Source: Streptomyces sp. S.PB5
GTDB lineage: Bacteria > Actinomycetota > Actinomycetes > Streptomycetales > Streptomycetaceae
DNA length: 44,474 bases
Direction of reading: 5' to 3'
Assembly: GCF_030403745.1 (NCBI RefSeq)
Contig: NZ_JAQMWP010000039.1
Location: 1-44,474, forward strand
Within the stretch, counting starts at the first letter, position 1; every line of letters begins with the position of its first letter. The notes beneath the pieces were generated by a model. That model was not told the origin of the DNA and did not search any database. It worked only from the letters and a program-made list of their open reading frames with translations. Made by a program: the position numbers and the translations under genes. Positions 23,451 through 31,391 of the stretch are shown one piece after another.

Positions 23451-24425
23451 TCAGGCCGCGGCTTCCGCGTGCCTCCGGCCTCCGCGAGGTGACCTGGCGC
23501 GGCGGGCCAGGTCCGCGGCGGCCCCGTCCCACGTCGGATACGCGAAGTCGAACCCGGCCTCCAGCAGCCTTCCCGGCACCACCCGCCGGCTCTTGAACAG
23601 CAACTCCGTGTCCGAGCGCAGCGCGAAGGCACCCACCTCCGCCATCCACCGCGTGGCGGGCAGCCCGACCGGTACGCCCCGCGCCGCGCGCAGCGTCCGC
23701 ATGAACTGCCGGTGGGGGAGGGGACCGGGGGAGGCGAGATTCACCGGCCCGTCCAGATCCTCCCGGGCGATCAGGAACTCCACCGCCCGCACGAAGTCCT
23801 CGTCATGGATCCAGGAGACGTACTGCGCGCCCCCGGCCACCGGCCCGCCCAGTCCCAGCCGGGCCAGCCGTGTCAGCACCTCGAAGACCCCGCCACGGTC
23901 GGGGCTCATGACCATCGCCGAGCGCAGCGCGACCTTCCGGGTCCAAGGAGTGGGCGCCTCGGCCTGCGCCCGCTCCCAGTTCTCGGCGATCTCGACGCTG
24001 TACGCCCAGTGGTCCGGCACGCCGCTCTCCCGGCCGCCGATCACTCCCGTCGCCTCGTCGTGCGCCGCGTCGAAGCGGTGGGCGTAGATCGTCGCCGTAC
24101 TCATCTGCAGCCAGGTGCGAGGCGGCCGCGCGGCCCGGGCGATCGCCTCGCCGACCACTCGGGCGGAGTCCACCCGAGAGTCCATCATGGCCCGCAGATT
24201 CTCCGCCGTGTAACGGCAGGAGACGCTGCGGCCGGCCAGGTTGATCACGACATCGCTGCCGTCGATCGCCTCGGCCCAGCGGCCGAGCGTCTTCCCGTCC
24301 CACCCGATCTCGCGCTCGTGCCCGGGCCGCCGCGTCAGCACCACGACCTCGTGGCCGGCCGCGGTGAGCGCACGGTTCAGGACGGTCCCCACCTGTCCGG
24401 TACCCCCGGGCAGCACTACCTTCAT
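23451..24425 (-). CDS. TIGR01777-family NAD-dependent epimerase (SULA/DUF1731)
   Basis: 324 residues from ATG 24425 with GAGGGGGAC upstream. MKVVLPGGTGQVGTVLNRAL is the Rossmann turn, DVVINLAGRSVSCRYTAEN the family-specific first block, QMSTATIYAHRFDAAHDEAT and SVEIAENWE the catalytic region, and YVSWIHDEDFVRAVEFLI the later block. The end (ALRSDTELLFKSRRVVPGRL, LEAGFDFAYPTW) is the DUF1731 tail. The biochemical role of this family is not established. An 18-bp perfect palindrome overlaps its predicted -35. Confidence 0.9.
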   Translation of the reverse strand: MKVVLPGGTGQVGTVLNRALTAAGHEVVVLTRRPGHEREIGWDGKTLGRWAEAIDGSDVVINLAGRSVSCRYTAENLRAMMDSRVDSARVVGEAIARAARPPRTWLQMSTATIYAHRFDAAHDEATGVIGGRESGVPDHWAYSVEIAENWERAQAEAPTPWTRKVALRSAMVMSPDRGGVFEVLTRLARLGLGGPVAGGAQYVSWIHDEDFVRAVEFLIAREDLDGPVNLASPGPLPHRQFMRTLRAARGVPVGLPATRWMAEVGAFALRSDTELLFKSRRVVPGRLLEAGFDFAYPTWDGAAADLARRARSPRGGRRHAEAAA

Positions 24426-24451
24426 CGGTCCCCCTCAACTGTGGTGGCAGA

Positions 24452-24483
24452 AGCGTAGCCGCCATATTTGAACATGTTCAAAT
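24452..24483 (-). promoter_or_regulatory. Perfect 18-bp palindrome over promoter of the TIGR01777 gene
   Basis: ATTTGAACATGTTCAAAT occupies 24466-24483. On the minus strand TTGAAC in it can serve as -35, with TACGCT (24457-24452) as -10 at an 18-bp spacing; the start codon is at 24425. A dimeric regulator binding here would block RNA polymerase. No regulator gene with an obvious match is adjacent. Confidence 0.75.
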
Positions 24484-24519
24484 CGCTGAGGGGTGAGACG
24501 GCGCGGACGGTGTCGATGG

Positions 24520-24969
24520 CTAGTGCCAGTCGCTGATCCGGACGTCGTCGGGCGCCGGCCTGCCGCGTCCGCTCTCCACGTACTCCTTGAGGCTCATCAG
24601 GAAGACGGCCCACTTGGTGCTGCAGTGGTGCATGAACTCCACCGGCTCCCGCCAGCCTTCGTGCTTGAAGAGGACGATCGTGTAGTCGTCGCGCCGGCTG
24701 AGACTGAAGTCGATCTCGGTCCCGATCCACTCCGCGGGGCCGTCCGTGACCCGCCAGCGCACCCGGCCGACGGGGTCGAGCTCCAGGATCTCCATGTCGA
24801 AGCCTCCGACGTCGCCGAAGCGGAACGCCAGCTGACCGCCCACCTCGCTCTTGCCGGAGGTGTCGGTGGTCCACCAGCCGGAGATGCCCTCCGGTGTCGC
24901 AAGCGCGCGGTAGACGTCGTCCAGCGGTGCGACGGCACCGATCCGATGCAGGATGTCGACCATTCTCAT
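24520..24969 (-). CDS. SRPBCC (AHSA1-like) domain protein
   Basis: 149 residues from ATG 24969 (a second ATG two codons in is possible). LDDVYRALATPEGISGWWTT is the standard AHSA1/START-like opening, GGQLAFRFGDVGGFDMEILE a core strand pair, and VEFMHHCSTKWAVFLMSLKE the C-terminal helix that lines the hydrophobic pocket. Such proteins bind lipids or other small hydrophobic ligands. It is the last gene of a probable three-gene minus-strand operon with an ArsR regulator 5 nt upstream and another SRPBCC protein. Confidence 0.88.
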   Translation of the reverse strand: MRMVDILHRIGAVAPLDDVYRALATPEGISGWWTTDTSGKSEVGGQLAFRFGDVGGFDMEILELDPVGRVRWRVTDGPAEWIGTEIDFSLSRRDDYTIVLFKHEGWREPVEFMHHCSTKWAVFLMSLKEYVESGRGRPAPDDVRISDWH

Positions 24970-24974
24970 GCTCC

Positions 24975-25316
24975 TTAGCCAGTCGCGCGGCGGCGCTCGA
25001 TCGCCTCCGCGATGTGCTTGATACGACGCAGTCGGGCGTCCCAGGCCGTGCCGACCGAGGCCAGTTGCGCGGCCGCGCGGGCGAGTTGCGCCTCGTCGAC
25101 CCGGTAGTGCCGCTCACGGCCCGCCGGCTCGGCGTGGACCAGGCCGACCCGGTCGAGGACGGCCAGATGTTTCGACACGGCCTGCCGGGTGAGGGGGAGG
25201 TCCGCACTGAGCGAGGTGGCGGTGCCCGGTCCGGAGGTGAGGAGCAGGTCGATCAGGGTGCGCCGGGTCGGGTCGCCGATGGCCGACCACAGGTCGTCGT
25301 CGATCGGCGTGCTCAT
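24975..25316 (-). CDS. ArsR-family transcriptional regulator
   Basis: 113 residues from ATG 25316. DDDLWSAIGDPTRRTLIDLL and PLTRQAVSKHLAVLDRVGLV form the winged helix with its recognition helix, and GRERHYRVDEAQLARAAAQL is the wing and following helix. No metal-binding cysteine motif is present. It belongs to the ArsR subgroup that travels with SRPBCC genes. Its ATG overlaps the upstream stop as ATGA. The duplicated CGCAACC palindromes at 25786-25847 are its probable operators. Confidence 0.92.
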   Translation of the reverse strand: MSTPIDDDLWSAIGDPTRRTLIDLLLTSGPGTATSLSADLPLTRQAVSKHLAVLDRVGLVHAEPAGRERHYRVDEAQLARAAAQLASVGTAWDARLRRIKHIAEAIERRRATG

Positions 25317-25771
25317 GGTGTCGATCCCAGCCGTGCCACGTACGCGCCGAGCCGCGGGATGTAGAGGTCCCAGCCCCTGACGTGATCGCGGTACTGCTCC
25401 TCGAGCACGGCGATCTCCCAGCCCATCTCGCGGAACCCCGTCTCGGTCATCCGCACCAGCGTTCCGTCGGGTGTCGGCTTCAGGTCGAAGGTGACCAGCA
25501 GGGAGTCCCCTGCTCGTCCGGCGTCCGTGTAGCACCAGCGGAACGAGAACCGTGACGGCGGGGCGACCTCCAGGACGGTGAACTCGACGGTCATGGTCTC
25601 GCCGGTCGCCTCGTCACGCCAGAACAGCTCGCCCGGTGTGCCCTCCACGGGCTTGAACCGGGCGTCGTCGGGCCACCACTCCCGCATGTGCTCCGGCCGG
25701 CTGATGACCTCGAAGACCACCTCGGGTGATGCCTCGACATGGATGTCGCGCTCGATGCTGCCGTACTCCAT
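25313..25771 (-). CDS. SRPBCC (AHSA1-like) domain protein
   Basis: 152 residues from ATG 25771 with GGGAG 8 nt upstream. SIERDIHVEASPEVVFEVIS, PEHMREWWPDDARFKPVEGT, RFSFRWCYTDAGRAGDSLLV and LVRMTETGFREMGWEIAVLE follow the AHSA1 layout. This subgroup often binds hydrophobic ligands and is encoded with ArsR regulators, as here. First gene of the operon, coupled to the ArsR gene by a 4-nt overlap. Confidence 0.9.
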   Translation of the reverse strand: MEYGSIERDIHVEASPEVVFEVISRPEHMREWWPDDARFKPVEGTPGELFWRDEATGETMTVEFTVLEVAPPSRFSFRWCYTDAGRAGDSLLVTFDLKPTPDGTLVRMTETGFREMGWEIAVLEEQYRDHVRGWDLYIPRLGAYVARLGSTP

Positions 25772-25785
25772 CCCCGACTCCCTTT

Positions 25786-25847
25786 CGCAACCTTTGGTTG
25801 CGTATCAGGTTACGACGGCGGGCCGCTATTCGCAACCATTAGTTGCG
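25786..25847. promoter_or_regulatory. Paired ArsR operator palindromes CGCAACC-N3-GGTTGCG
   Basis: CGCAACCTTTGGTTGCG (25786-25802) is perfectly palindromic; CGCAACCATTAGTTGCG (25831-25847) is a near-copy with one arm mismatch. They are 45 bp apart start to start and lie just upstream of the ATG at 25771. Both would flank the operon promoter. Confidence 0.85.
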
Positions 25848-25855
25848 CGACTGCC

Positions 25856-28192
25856 TCACTGAGGGGTGTCGGGCCCCGTGGTCTGATGCTCGCCCCGCGT
25901 CGTCTGCCTGCGCCGCTCCTCACGGTGGAGGAAGCGGCTCATCGCGTCGTTCCCCGGGTCCTCCCAGGTCTCATGGATGCCGCGGCCGCGGCGGGCGACG
26001 CTGTCCGCGATGACCGCGGCGACGGCCGCGAGGTCCGGCGCCTCCTGCGGCGCATGCGGAAGCGCGACGGGCCCCTCGGCCGGTACGGCCTCCACCGCCG
26101 TGTAGGTGATGGTGTCGGGCAGCATGACCAGCGACGTCGTGCCCGTCTGCGCACGCGAGGGGCGCAGCTGGACCCGGATGCCGTGCCGGTCGGCGAGCCG
26201 GCCCACCACGAACAGGCCCATCTGCCGGGAGATGTTGGCGTCGACGGTCGGTGGATGCGCGAGCTTGTGGTTGATGGCGGCGAAGTCGTCGGCCGTCAGA
26301 CCGATACCGCTGTCGTGGATCTCCACCATGATCCGGCCGTCGGGCAGTCGCCCCGCGGTGACCCGGACCATCGTCTGCGGCGAGGAGAACGCGGTGGCGT
26401 TCTCCAGGAGCTCGGCGAACAGGTGCACGAGGTCGCTCACGGCACGGCCGTGGATCTCGGCCTCCGGCACCCCCGAGAGCTCGATGCGCTCGTACTGCTC
26501 CACCTCGGAGGCGGCGGCCCGCAGCACGTCGATCAGGGCGAGCGGTCCCATGCCGTGCTGGTTGGACTCCTCGCCCGCGAGGACGAGGAGGTTCTCGCCG
26601 TTGCGGCGCATACGGGTCGCGAGGTGGTCCAGGCGGAAGAGGTTCTCCAGCTGGTCCGGATCGGCCTCGTTGTTCTCCAGGTCGGTGATCAGGCTCAGCT
26701 GGCCCTCGATCAGCGACTGGCTGCGGCGCGACAGGTTGGTGAAGATCGCGTTGATGTTGCCCCGCAGCAGGGCCTGTTCGGAGGCCAGCCGGACCGCCTC
26801 CTGATGGACCTGGTCGAAGGCGCGGGCGACCTCGCCGATCTCGTCGGTCGAGGTGATGGGGATCGGGGCGACCCGGGAGTCGACGCGTCCGGGAGTGGAG
26901 CGGGACAGCTGGGCGAGCAGGGCCGGCAGCCGCTGGTCGGCGATCTGGAACGCCGAGGCGCGCAGCAGACTCATCCGCGTGCTCATCGAACGGGCCACCC
27001 CCGCCGCGATCAGGAACGCGGCGAGCACGGCGGCGAGGGCGACCGAGGAGTTGACGATGGCGTCACGGCGGGCGCTGTCGGCGATGTCCTCGGCGTTGGA
27101 GAGCGCGGTGTCGGTCAGATAGACCTCGACCTGCCGGTACGCGTCGAAGGAGAGGGTGGAGGCGGCGAAGAACGACTCGGTGGTGATGCCCTGCTTCGCC
27201 AGTTCCGTGGCCGGCTTCCCCGATGCGATCTCGCTGATCATCTTCGTCATGGCCGGCGGAGCGACATACTCCTCCCCGGCCTCGTCCGCACGCTGCGCCG
27301 CCTCGACGGCCTGCTGCTCGCCCTTGGCCCTCGCGGTGTCCAGCGCCTTCTGCAGCCGCGCCGTGTCCTGGCTCGTCGCGGCCCCGTCGAACTCCACCAG
27401 CGCGACCTGCTGGAGATAGGCGTACGACCGGAACGAGGCCAGCTGGGACTCGAGTTCACCGTCCTGGAGGGCGCTGCGGTCCTCCACCAGGATGTGGGTG
27501 CCGATGGCCCGGGTGAGGGACTCGGCGGCCTGGGTGAGGGAGATGGCGTACAGGGCCCGGCCGAAACTGGCCTGGTTGCTGCTGCCGAAGCCGAGTTCGT
27601 TGGCCAGCTCCATCAAGGGGTGCTGGATGAGGTGGTACTTCTCCTCGGTCTGCACGCCCGGCAGCTTCGACGTGAATGCCGCGGCCCGGATGTCGTCCAG
27701 CTGCTCGCTGCCCTGCTGGACGACCTCGACCCTCCTGAGCAGCCGCGCCGTCTTGGGCATCCGTTCGACCGCCGCCTCGAACGCGGCCCGGTCCTGATCG
27801 GTGACCTTGCGCGCCTTGGCTACCACCTCGGAGCCGGTGTCGCCCTGGAGCAACGGGACCACGGACAGATCGCGTTCGTTGATCGCGTCGCTGGCGTACT
27901 TGTTCGCCGCCTGGACCAGTTCGGCGACCCGCACCGCGTCGTCGGCGCTCTGCCAGGTGTCGATGGCGCGGTTCACCCGGAGCCCGCCGAACACGAGTGT
28001 CACGAGCACCGGGATGAGCAGGATGGCGCGCAGCCGCCGGGCCACCCGCCAGTTGCGGGTGGAGAACTTCCCCGGTGCGCGTTTCGTGGACGGGGGCGGC
28101 TCGGAGGGCGGAGGCTGCGCCCGGTCCAGCGCAGCTTTCGCGCGGGCTGCCGGAGTCCTCTTGCCGGGCTTCGCTCGCCTTGCTTTCCCCAC
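25856..28192 (-). CDS. Conservon-type (CvnA-like) nitrate/nitrite-sensing-domain histidine kinase, orphan
   Basis: About 778 residues from GTG 28192; the frame is open further upstream but without coding character. A basic, Pro-rich N-terminus leads to TM1 (about 56-72, AILLIPVLVTLVFGG), an extracytoplasmic helical NIT-type domain, TM2 (about 375-395), a HAMP-like segment, and a HATPase module: FAELLENATAFSSPQTMVRV (N box near 594), HDSGIGLTADDF and GLFVVGRLADRHGI. Kinases of this kind usually head cvn operons encoding roadblock, DUF742 and small GTPase proteins. None follows here: the next gene downstream is the SRPBCC operon. The C-terminus is Arg/Thr-rich and probably disordered. Confidence 0.87.
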   Translation of the reverse strand: MGKARRAKPGKRTPAARAKAALDRAQPPPSEPPPSTKRAPGKFSTRNWRVARRLRAILLIPVLVTLVFGGLRVNRAIDTWQSADDAVRVAELVQAANKYASDAINERDLSVVPLLQGDTGSEVVAKARKVTDQDRAAFEAAVERMPKTARLLRRVEVVQQGSEQLDDIRAAAFTSKLPGVQTEEKYHLIQHPLMELANELGFGSSNQASFGRALYAISLTQAAESLTRAIGTHILVEDRSALQDGELESQLASFRSYAYLQQVALVEFDGAATSQDTARLQKALDTARAKGEQQAVEAAQRADEAGEEYVAPPAMTKMISEIASGKPATELAKQGITTESFFAASTLSFDAYRQVEVYLTDTALSNAEDIADSARRDAIVNSSVALAAVLAAFLIAAGVARSMSTRMSLLRASAFQIADQRLPALLAQLSRSTPGRVDSRVAPIPITSTDEIGEVARAFDQVHQEAVRLASEQALLRGNINAIFTNLSRRSQSLIEGQLSLITDLENNEADPDQLENLFRLDHLATRMRRNGENLLVLAGEESNQHGMGPLALIDVLRAAASEVEQYERIELSGVPEAEIHGRAVSDLVHLFAELLENATAFSSPQTMVRVTAGRLPDGRIMVEIHDSGIGLTADDFAAINHKLAHPPTVDANISRQMGLFVVGRLADRHGIRVQLRPSRAQTGTTSLVMLPDTITYTAVEAVPAEGPVALPHAPQEAPDLAAVAAVIADSVARRGRGIHETWEDPGNDAMSRFLHREERRRQTTRGEHQTTGPDTPQ

Positions 28193-28415
28193 TCGACTAC
28201 CGACCTCTCCACGGCGGCACCGTTGTCCGAGTTCTCGGACCCCATGCTCGCGAAGCCGACCACGGCTCCTACGAAACGTACGGAAATGAACGGCCTTGCG
28301 TTCAGTGCATGACAAGCGCTTGCTGGAGGAGGCGCCAGCGATCAGAACGGCCACCGGCCGGACGGCCCGTGTCGGGGTGCCTTTGCGATCCGGTCATACG
28401 TTTACTGTCGACCAC

Positions 28416-28856
28416 ATGACCGACGACTCCCTGCGCTCCGTCACCGTCGAGCGAACCAGCACCGGCCACTTCACCGCGACGAACTCCCGTGGCGGCACGA
28501 TCAGTTTCGGCACCGGCTCCGATGCCGCCGGGGACACCGAGTTCACCCCGGTCGAGCTGCTGCTCGCCGCGCTCGGCGGCTGCACGGCGGTGGACGTCGA
28601 CATCGCGACCAGCCGCCACGCGGAACCGGACGGGTTCTCCGTCACCGTGACCGGCAACAAGGTCGCCGACGAACTCGGCAACCGGCTGACAGACCTGGCG
28701 GTCACGTTCTCCGTCACCTTCCCCGACGGCGAAGGCGCGGACCGGGCGCGGGCGATCCTTCCGCGAGCGGTCAAGACCTCCCACGACCGACTCTGCACGG
28801 TCAGCCGCACGGTCGAGATCGGTACGCCGGTCACCGCGACGGTGGAGGACGTCTGA
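28416..28856 (+). CDS. OsmC-family peroxiredoxin-like protein
   Basis: 146 residues from ATG 28416. TEFTPVELLLAALGGCTAVD contains the first catalytic cysteine (Cys56). KTSHDRLCTVSRTVEIGTPV contains the second (Cys127), both positions typical of OsmC/YhfA thiol-dependent hydroperoxide reductases. The helix-strand order matches. It would remove organic hydroperoxides in the cytoplasm. The frame is open upstream to 28296, but TTTACT about 20 nt before this ATG suggests a promoter there and a very short leader. Confidence 0.9.
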   Translation: MTDDSLRSVTVERTSTGHFTATNSRGGTISFGTGSDAAGDTEFTPVELLLAALGGCTAVDVDIATSRHAEPDGFSVTVTGNKVADELGNRLTDLAVTFSVTFPDGEGADRARAILPRAVKTSHDRLCTVSRTVEIGTPVTATVEDV

Positions 28857-28891
28857 CGGCGGGGCGTACTGGGACGTACGGGGGGGAGGAC

Positions 28892-29587
28892 TCAGGTCGC
28901 CGTCCGGCCGGCCTGCCGACGCACCATCTCCTCGATCCAGACGGGTGCGAAGGGAGATGTGCAGCCCGGGGGAGTGGGGTAGTCCTTGAGCACCTGCAAG
29001 CGCTCACCCATCTCGACGGCACGCGTGCGGTGCTCGGCGTGTGTGATCCCGATCTGGGCGAGGCAGTGGTTCATCGCCCACTGCAGCCGATCCGGGGCGT
29101 CCTTCATCTCCGCCTCGATGACGTCGAGGAGCCCCGAGAGGTCGAGCCCCTCGGGCTTCTTCGCCACCCGTTCGGTGGTCAGTGCCCACCCGGCACTCGC
29201 CACCACGGGATCCGGATCGGCGCACCAGGCCAGGCGCAGCTCTTCGGCGTGCGGGCTCTTCTTCACGACGTAATTGACGAGCCAGTCGTGCACCTTGGGC
29301 GTCCGAGCCGCACGCAGCATGACATCCAGCTCGTCCCGCCCGAACGCCTTCGGGCGGCAGATCAACAGCGCCAGCAGCCTCGCCGAGGAGTCGCCGGTCT
29401 CCCAGAGCCGGCAGGCGAGGTCCTGCTGCGTCTTCAGCCGTTTGGCGAGCGCCCGCAGCTTCCCCAGGTTCACCCCGTGATCGTCCCCGTGCCTCTCGTT
29501 CACGGCCCGGACCTTCGGATCCTCGAGCCCGGCCAGCTCGGCCATCACCTCGGCCAACCCGGTCCCACTGGGCGTCGCTTCGGCCAC
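28892..29587 (-). CDS. DNA alkylation repair protein, AlkD-like HEAT-repeat fold
   Basis: 231 residues from ATG 29587. GVNLGKLRALAKRLKTQQDL, LACRLWETGDSSARLLALLI, ARTPKVHDWLVNYVVKKSPH, WCADPDPVVASAGWALTTER and PDRLQWAMNHCLAQIGITHA are successive helical repeats of the DNA_alkylation (AlkD/AlkC) family. Members remove bulky or cationic N3/N7-alkylated bases without base flipping. The Trp and Asp residues of the repeats are compatible with activity, but this subgroup is poorly studied. Single gene, convergent with osmC-like. Confidence 0.82.
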   Translation of the reverse strand: MAEATPSGTGLAEVMAELAGLEDPKVRAVNERHGDDHGVNLGKLRALAKRLKTQQDLACRLWETGDSSARLLALLICRPKAFGRDELDVMLRAARTPKVHDWLVNYVVKKSPHAEELRLAWCADPDPVVASAGWALTTERVAKKPEGLDLSGLLDVIEAEMKDAPDRLQWAMNHCLAQIGITHAEHRTRAVEMGERLQVLKDYPTPPGCTSPFAPVWIEEMVRRQAGRTAT

Positions 29588-29668
29588 CTCGGCCTCCTGT
29601 CCGTCATGCGCGGGAATCAGCCTACGAGGAACGCCGGCCCACTGCAGTACCCGACCGGTGCCCCACGG

Positions 29669-30310
29669 TCAGAGCGCCGCCGCCCACGGGTCGGCCCGCC
29701 ACCCGGCCACCTCCCTGTCGAGCCAGGCCTCGACGGTCAGCCGCCACGGATCGTCGACCTCACTCCCGGCCACATCGGCCCACACGTCCTCGGCCGCCTC
29801 CCGGGTGACGAACAGATCGTCGAGATAGGAATCGAAGTCGTCGGAGACCTCGGTGAGGACTCCTTGCCGGAGCCGGCCGGGCCAGGCGATGCCGTGCACG
29901 AACGCATGAAGCCGGCCACAGGCCGCCGGATCGAGGTCCAGGAACAAGGTGTCGCCGCCACCGTTGCGGGCGATGGGCAACAGACCTGAGGGGCGGACAT
30001 CGTCCCCGAGCCGCCACTCCTTGCACCGGCGGTACTCGCCGAGCAGAGTGCCGTGGCCGTACTCGCCGGAGCCGTCCCTGCCGAGCCGGTGGAGCTCGTC
30101 GAAGCTCTGCAGCGGTTCCGCCTCGCAGGCCGGCAGGCGGACCGTGTACGAGAGGCTCGCTCCGCCCGCCGCCTCCAGGAAGGACCGGTACGACGCCGGC
30201 AGGGGTGCCCCGGTCTCCTGTTCGAGAACTGCGAGCTCACCCGGCTCGAAAGGGGTGAACGGGCCGACGACCAACCGGCCCCGGTACCAGCGTGACCATT
30301 CCTCGGACAT
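29669..30310 (-). CDS. SMI1/KNR4 (SUKH) family protein
   Basis: 213 residues from ATG 30310. FTPFEPGELAVLEQETGAPL then PASYRSFLEAAGGASLSYT is the classical SUKH opening. FDELHRLGRDGS, GLLPIARNGGGDTLFLDLDP and the region GVLTEVSDDFDSYLDDLFVT complete the domain through about residue 170; the rest is an unassigned tail. Many SUKH proteins are immunity proteins of contact-dependent toxins. No toxin gene adjoins it, so it may be an orphan immunity gene. Confidence 0.88.
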   Translation of the reverse strand: MSEEWSRWYRGRLVVGPFTPFEPGELAVLEQETGAPLPASYRSFLEAAGGASLSYTVRLPACEAEPLQSFDELHRLGRDGSGEYGHGTLLGEYRRCKEWRLGDDVRPSGLLPIARNGGGDTLFLDLDPAACGRLHAFVHGIAWPGRLRQGVLTEVSDDFDSYLDDLFVTREAAEDVWADVAGSEVDDPWRLTVEAWLDREVAGWRADPWAAAL

Positions 30311-30451
30311 GATCGGATTCTCGCACCGGGTCCCGCACCCGCCCCAGGTCGGCCCGTCCCTCCCTACCCGACCCGATCGGGCACAGGATGTCGGGTCCCG
30401 GTGGGTGCCCGCTGCCTAGCGTGGTGATCGTAAACAGGAAGGGGACCGGGC

Positions 30452-31318
30452 GTGCTGGAACGACTCAATCAGGTCATGGAGCACATCGAGGGGCACCTCG
30501 ACGGCGAGATCGACGTGGCGGGGCTGGCGCGTACCGCGGCGACCTCGGAGTACCACCTGCGGCGGATGTTCTCCGCGCTCGCGGGGATGCCGTTGTCGGA
30601 GTACATCCGGCGCAGGCGGCTGACCGTCGCGGGTGCCGAGGTGCTCGCGGGCCGTGAGTCGCTGCTGGAGATCGCGGTGCGGTTCGGCTACGGCTCGGGC
30701 GAGGCGTTCGCGCGGGCGTTCCGGGCCGTGCACGGCGTCGGGCCGGGGGAGGCCCGGCGCACGGGTGCCGCGCTCGTCTCCCAGCCCCGGTTGACCTTCC
30801 GTCTCACCATCGAAGGGAGCAGCAGCATGCGCTATCGCGTAGTGGACCGGCCGGAGTTCACCGTCGTGGGCCCCAAGGCCCGGGTGCCCTTGATCCACTC
30901 GGGTCCGAACCAGGCCATCATCGACTTCGTCCGCGGGATCGGCCGGGGCACCGTGGAGCAACTGGAGAAGCTGTCGGACCAGGAGCCCCACGGCATCGTC
31001 GCGGTCTGCGACGATCTGGACCCCAGCCGCGCCGAGGGCACCGAACTCGACTACTACCACGCGGTGATCACCTCCGCGCCGGCCCCCGAGGGCACGACCG
31101 CCCTGGCCGTCCCGGCCGGCACCTGGGCGGTCTTCACCGCCTCGGGCCCGGCTCCGCAGGCCATCCAGGAACTGTGGCGTGACGTGTTCACCGAGTGGTT
31201 CCCGGCCAACCCGTACCGCAGCCGACCCGGCCCGGAGATCCTGCGCACCCGGCTCTCGCCGGACGGGACCGAGGCCGACGCCGAGTTGTGGCTTCCGGTG
31301 GAGCGGGAGCAGCGGTGA
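30452..31318 (+). CDS. AraC-family regulator with C-terminal GyrI-like effector domain
   Basis: 288 residues from GTG 30452. Residues 1-105 are two helix-turn-helix units (GEIDVAGLARTAATSEYHLR, RMFSALAGMPLSEYIRRRRL, LLEIAVRFGYGSGEAFARAF). Residues about 125-288 begin MRYRVVDRPEFTVVGPKARV and run to PNPYRS-like and VEREQ ends, the GyrI/AraC_E_bind fold also found in Rob and BmrR, which binds drugs or hydrophobic amphiphiles. It is likely a multidrug- or stress-sensing activator. No target gene is adjacent. Confidence 0.92.
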   Translation: MLERLNQVMEHIEGHLDGEIDVAGLARTAATSEYHLRRMFSALAGMPLSEYIRRRRLTVAGAEVLAGRESLLEIAVRFGYGSGEAFARAFRAVHGVGPGEARRTGAALVSQPRLTFRLTIEGSSSMRYRVVDRPEFTVVGPKARVPLIHSGPNQAIIDFVRGIGRGTVEQLEKLSDQEPHGIVAVCDDLDPSRAEGTELDYYHAVITSAPAPEGTTALAVPAGTWAVFTASGPAPQAIQELWRDVFTEWFPANPYRSRPGPEILRTRLSPDGTEADAELWLPVEREQR

Positions 31319-31391
31319 GCACACGCGGCCACCGCGGCGGCAACGATTGCCGGGCAGGGCTGAGCTGAGCTGAGCCGTCTACGGTGGGCGC

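Noticed and set aside
25739..28312. Very long plus-strand open frame of about 857 codons
   Set aside because: It is antisense to the sensor kinase, rich in Arg/Gly/Gln/Leu without domains, and arises because GC-rich codons leave the opposite strand free of stops.
28861..28885. Possible terminator hairpin CGTAC-N6-GTACG between osmC-like and alkD-like genes
   Set aside because: The stem is only 5 bp with no T-run; too weak to annotate.
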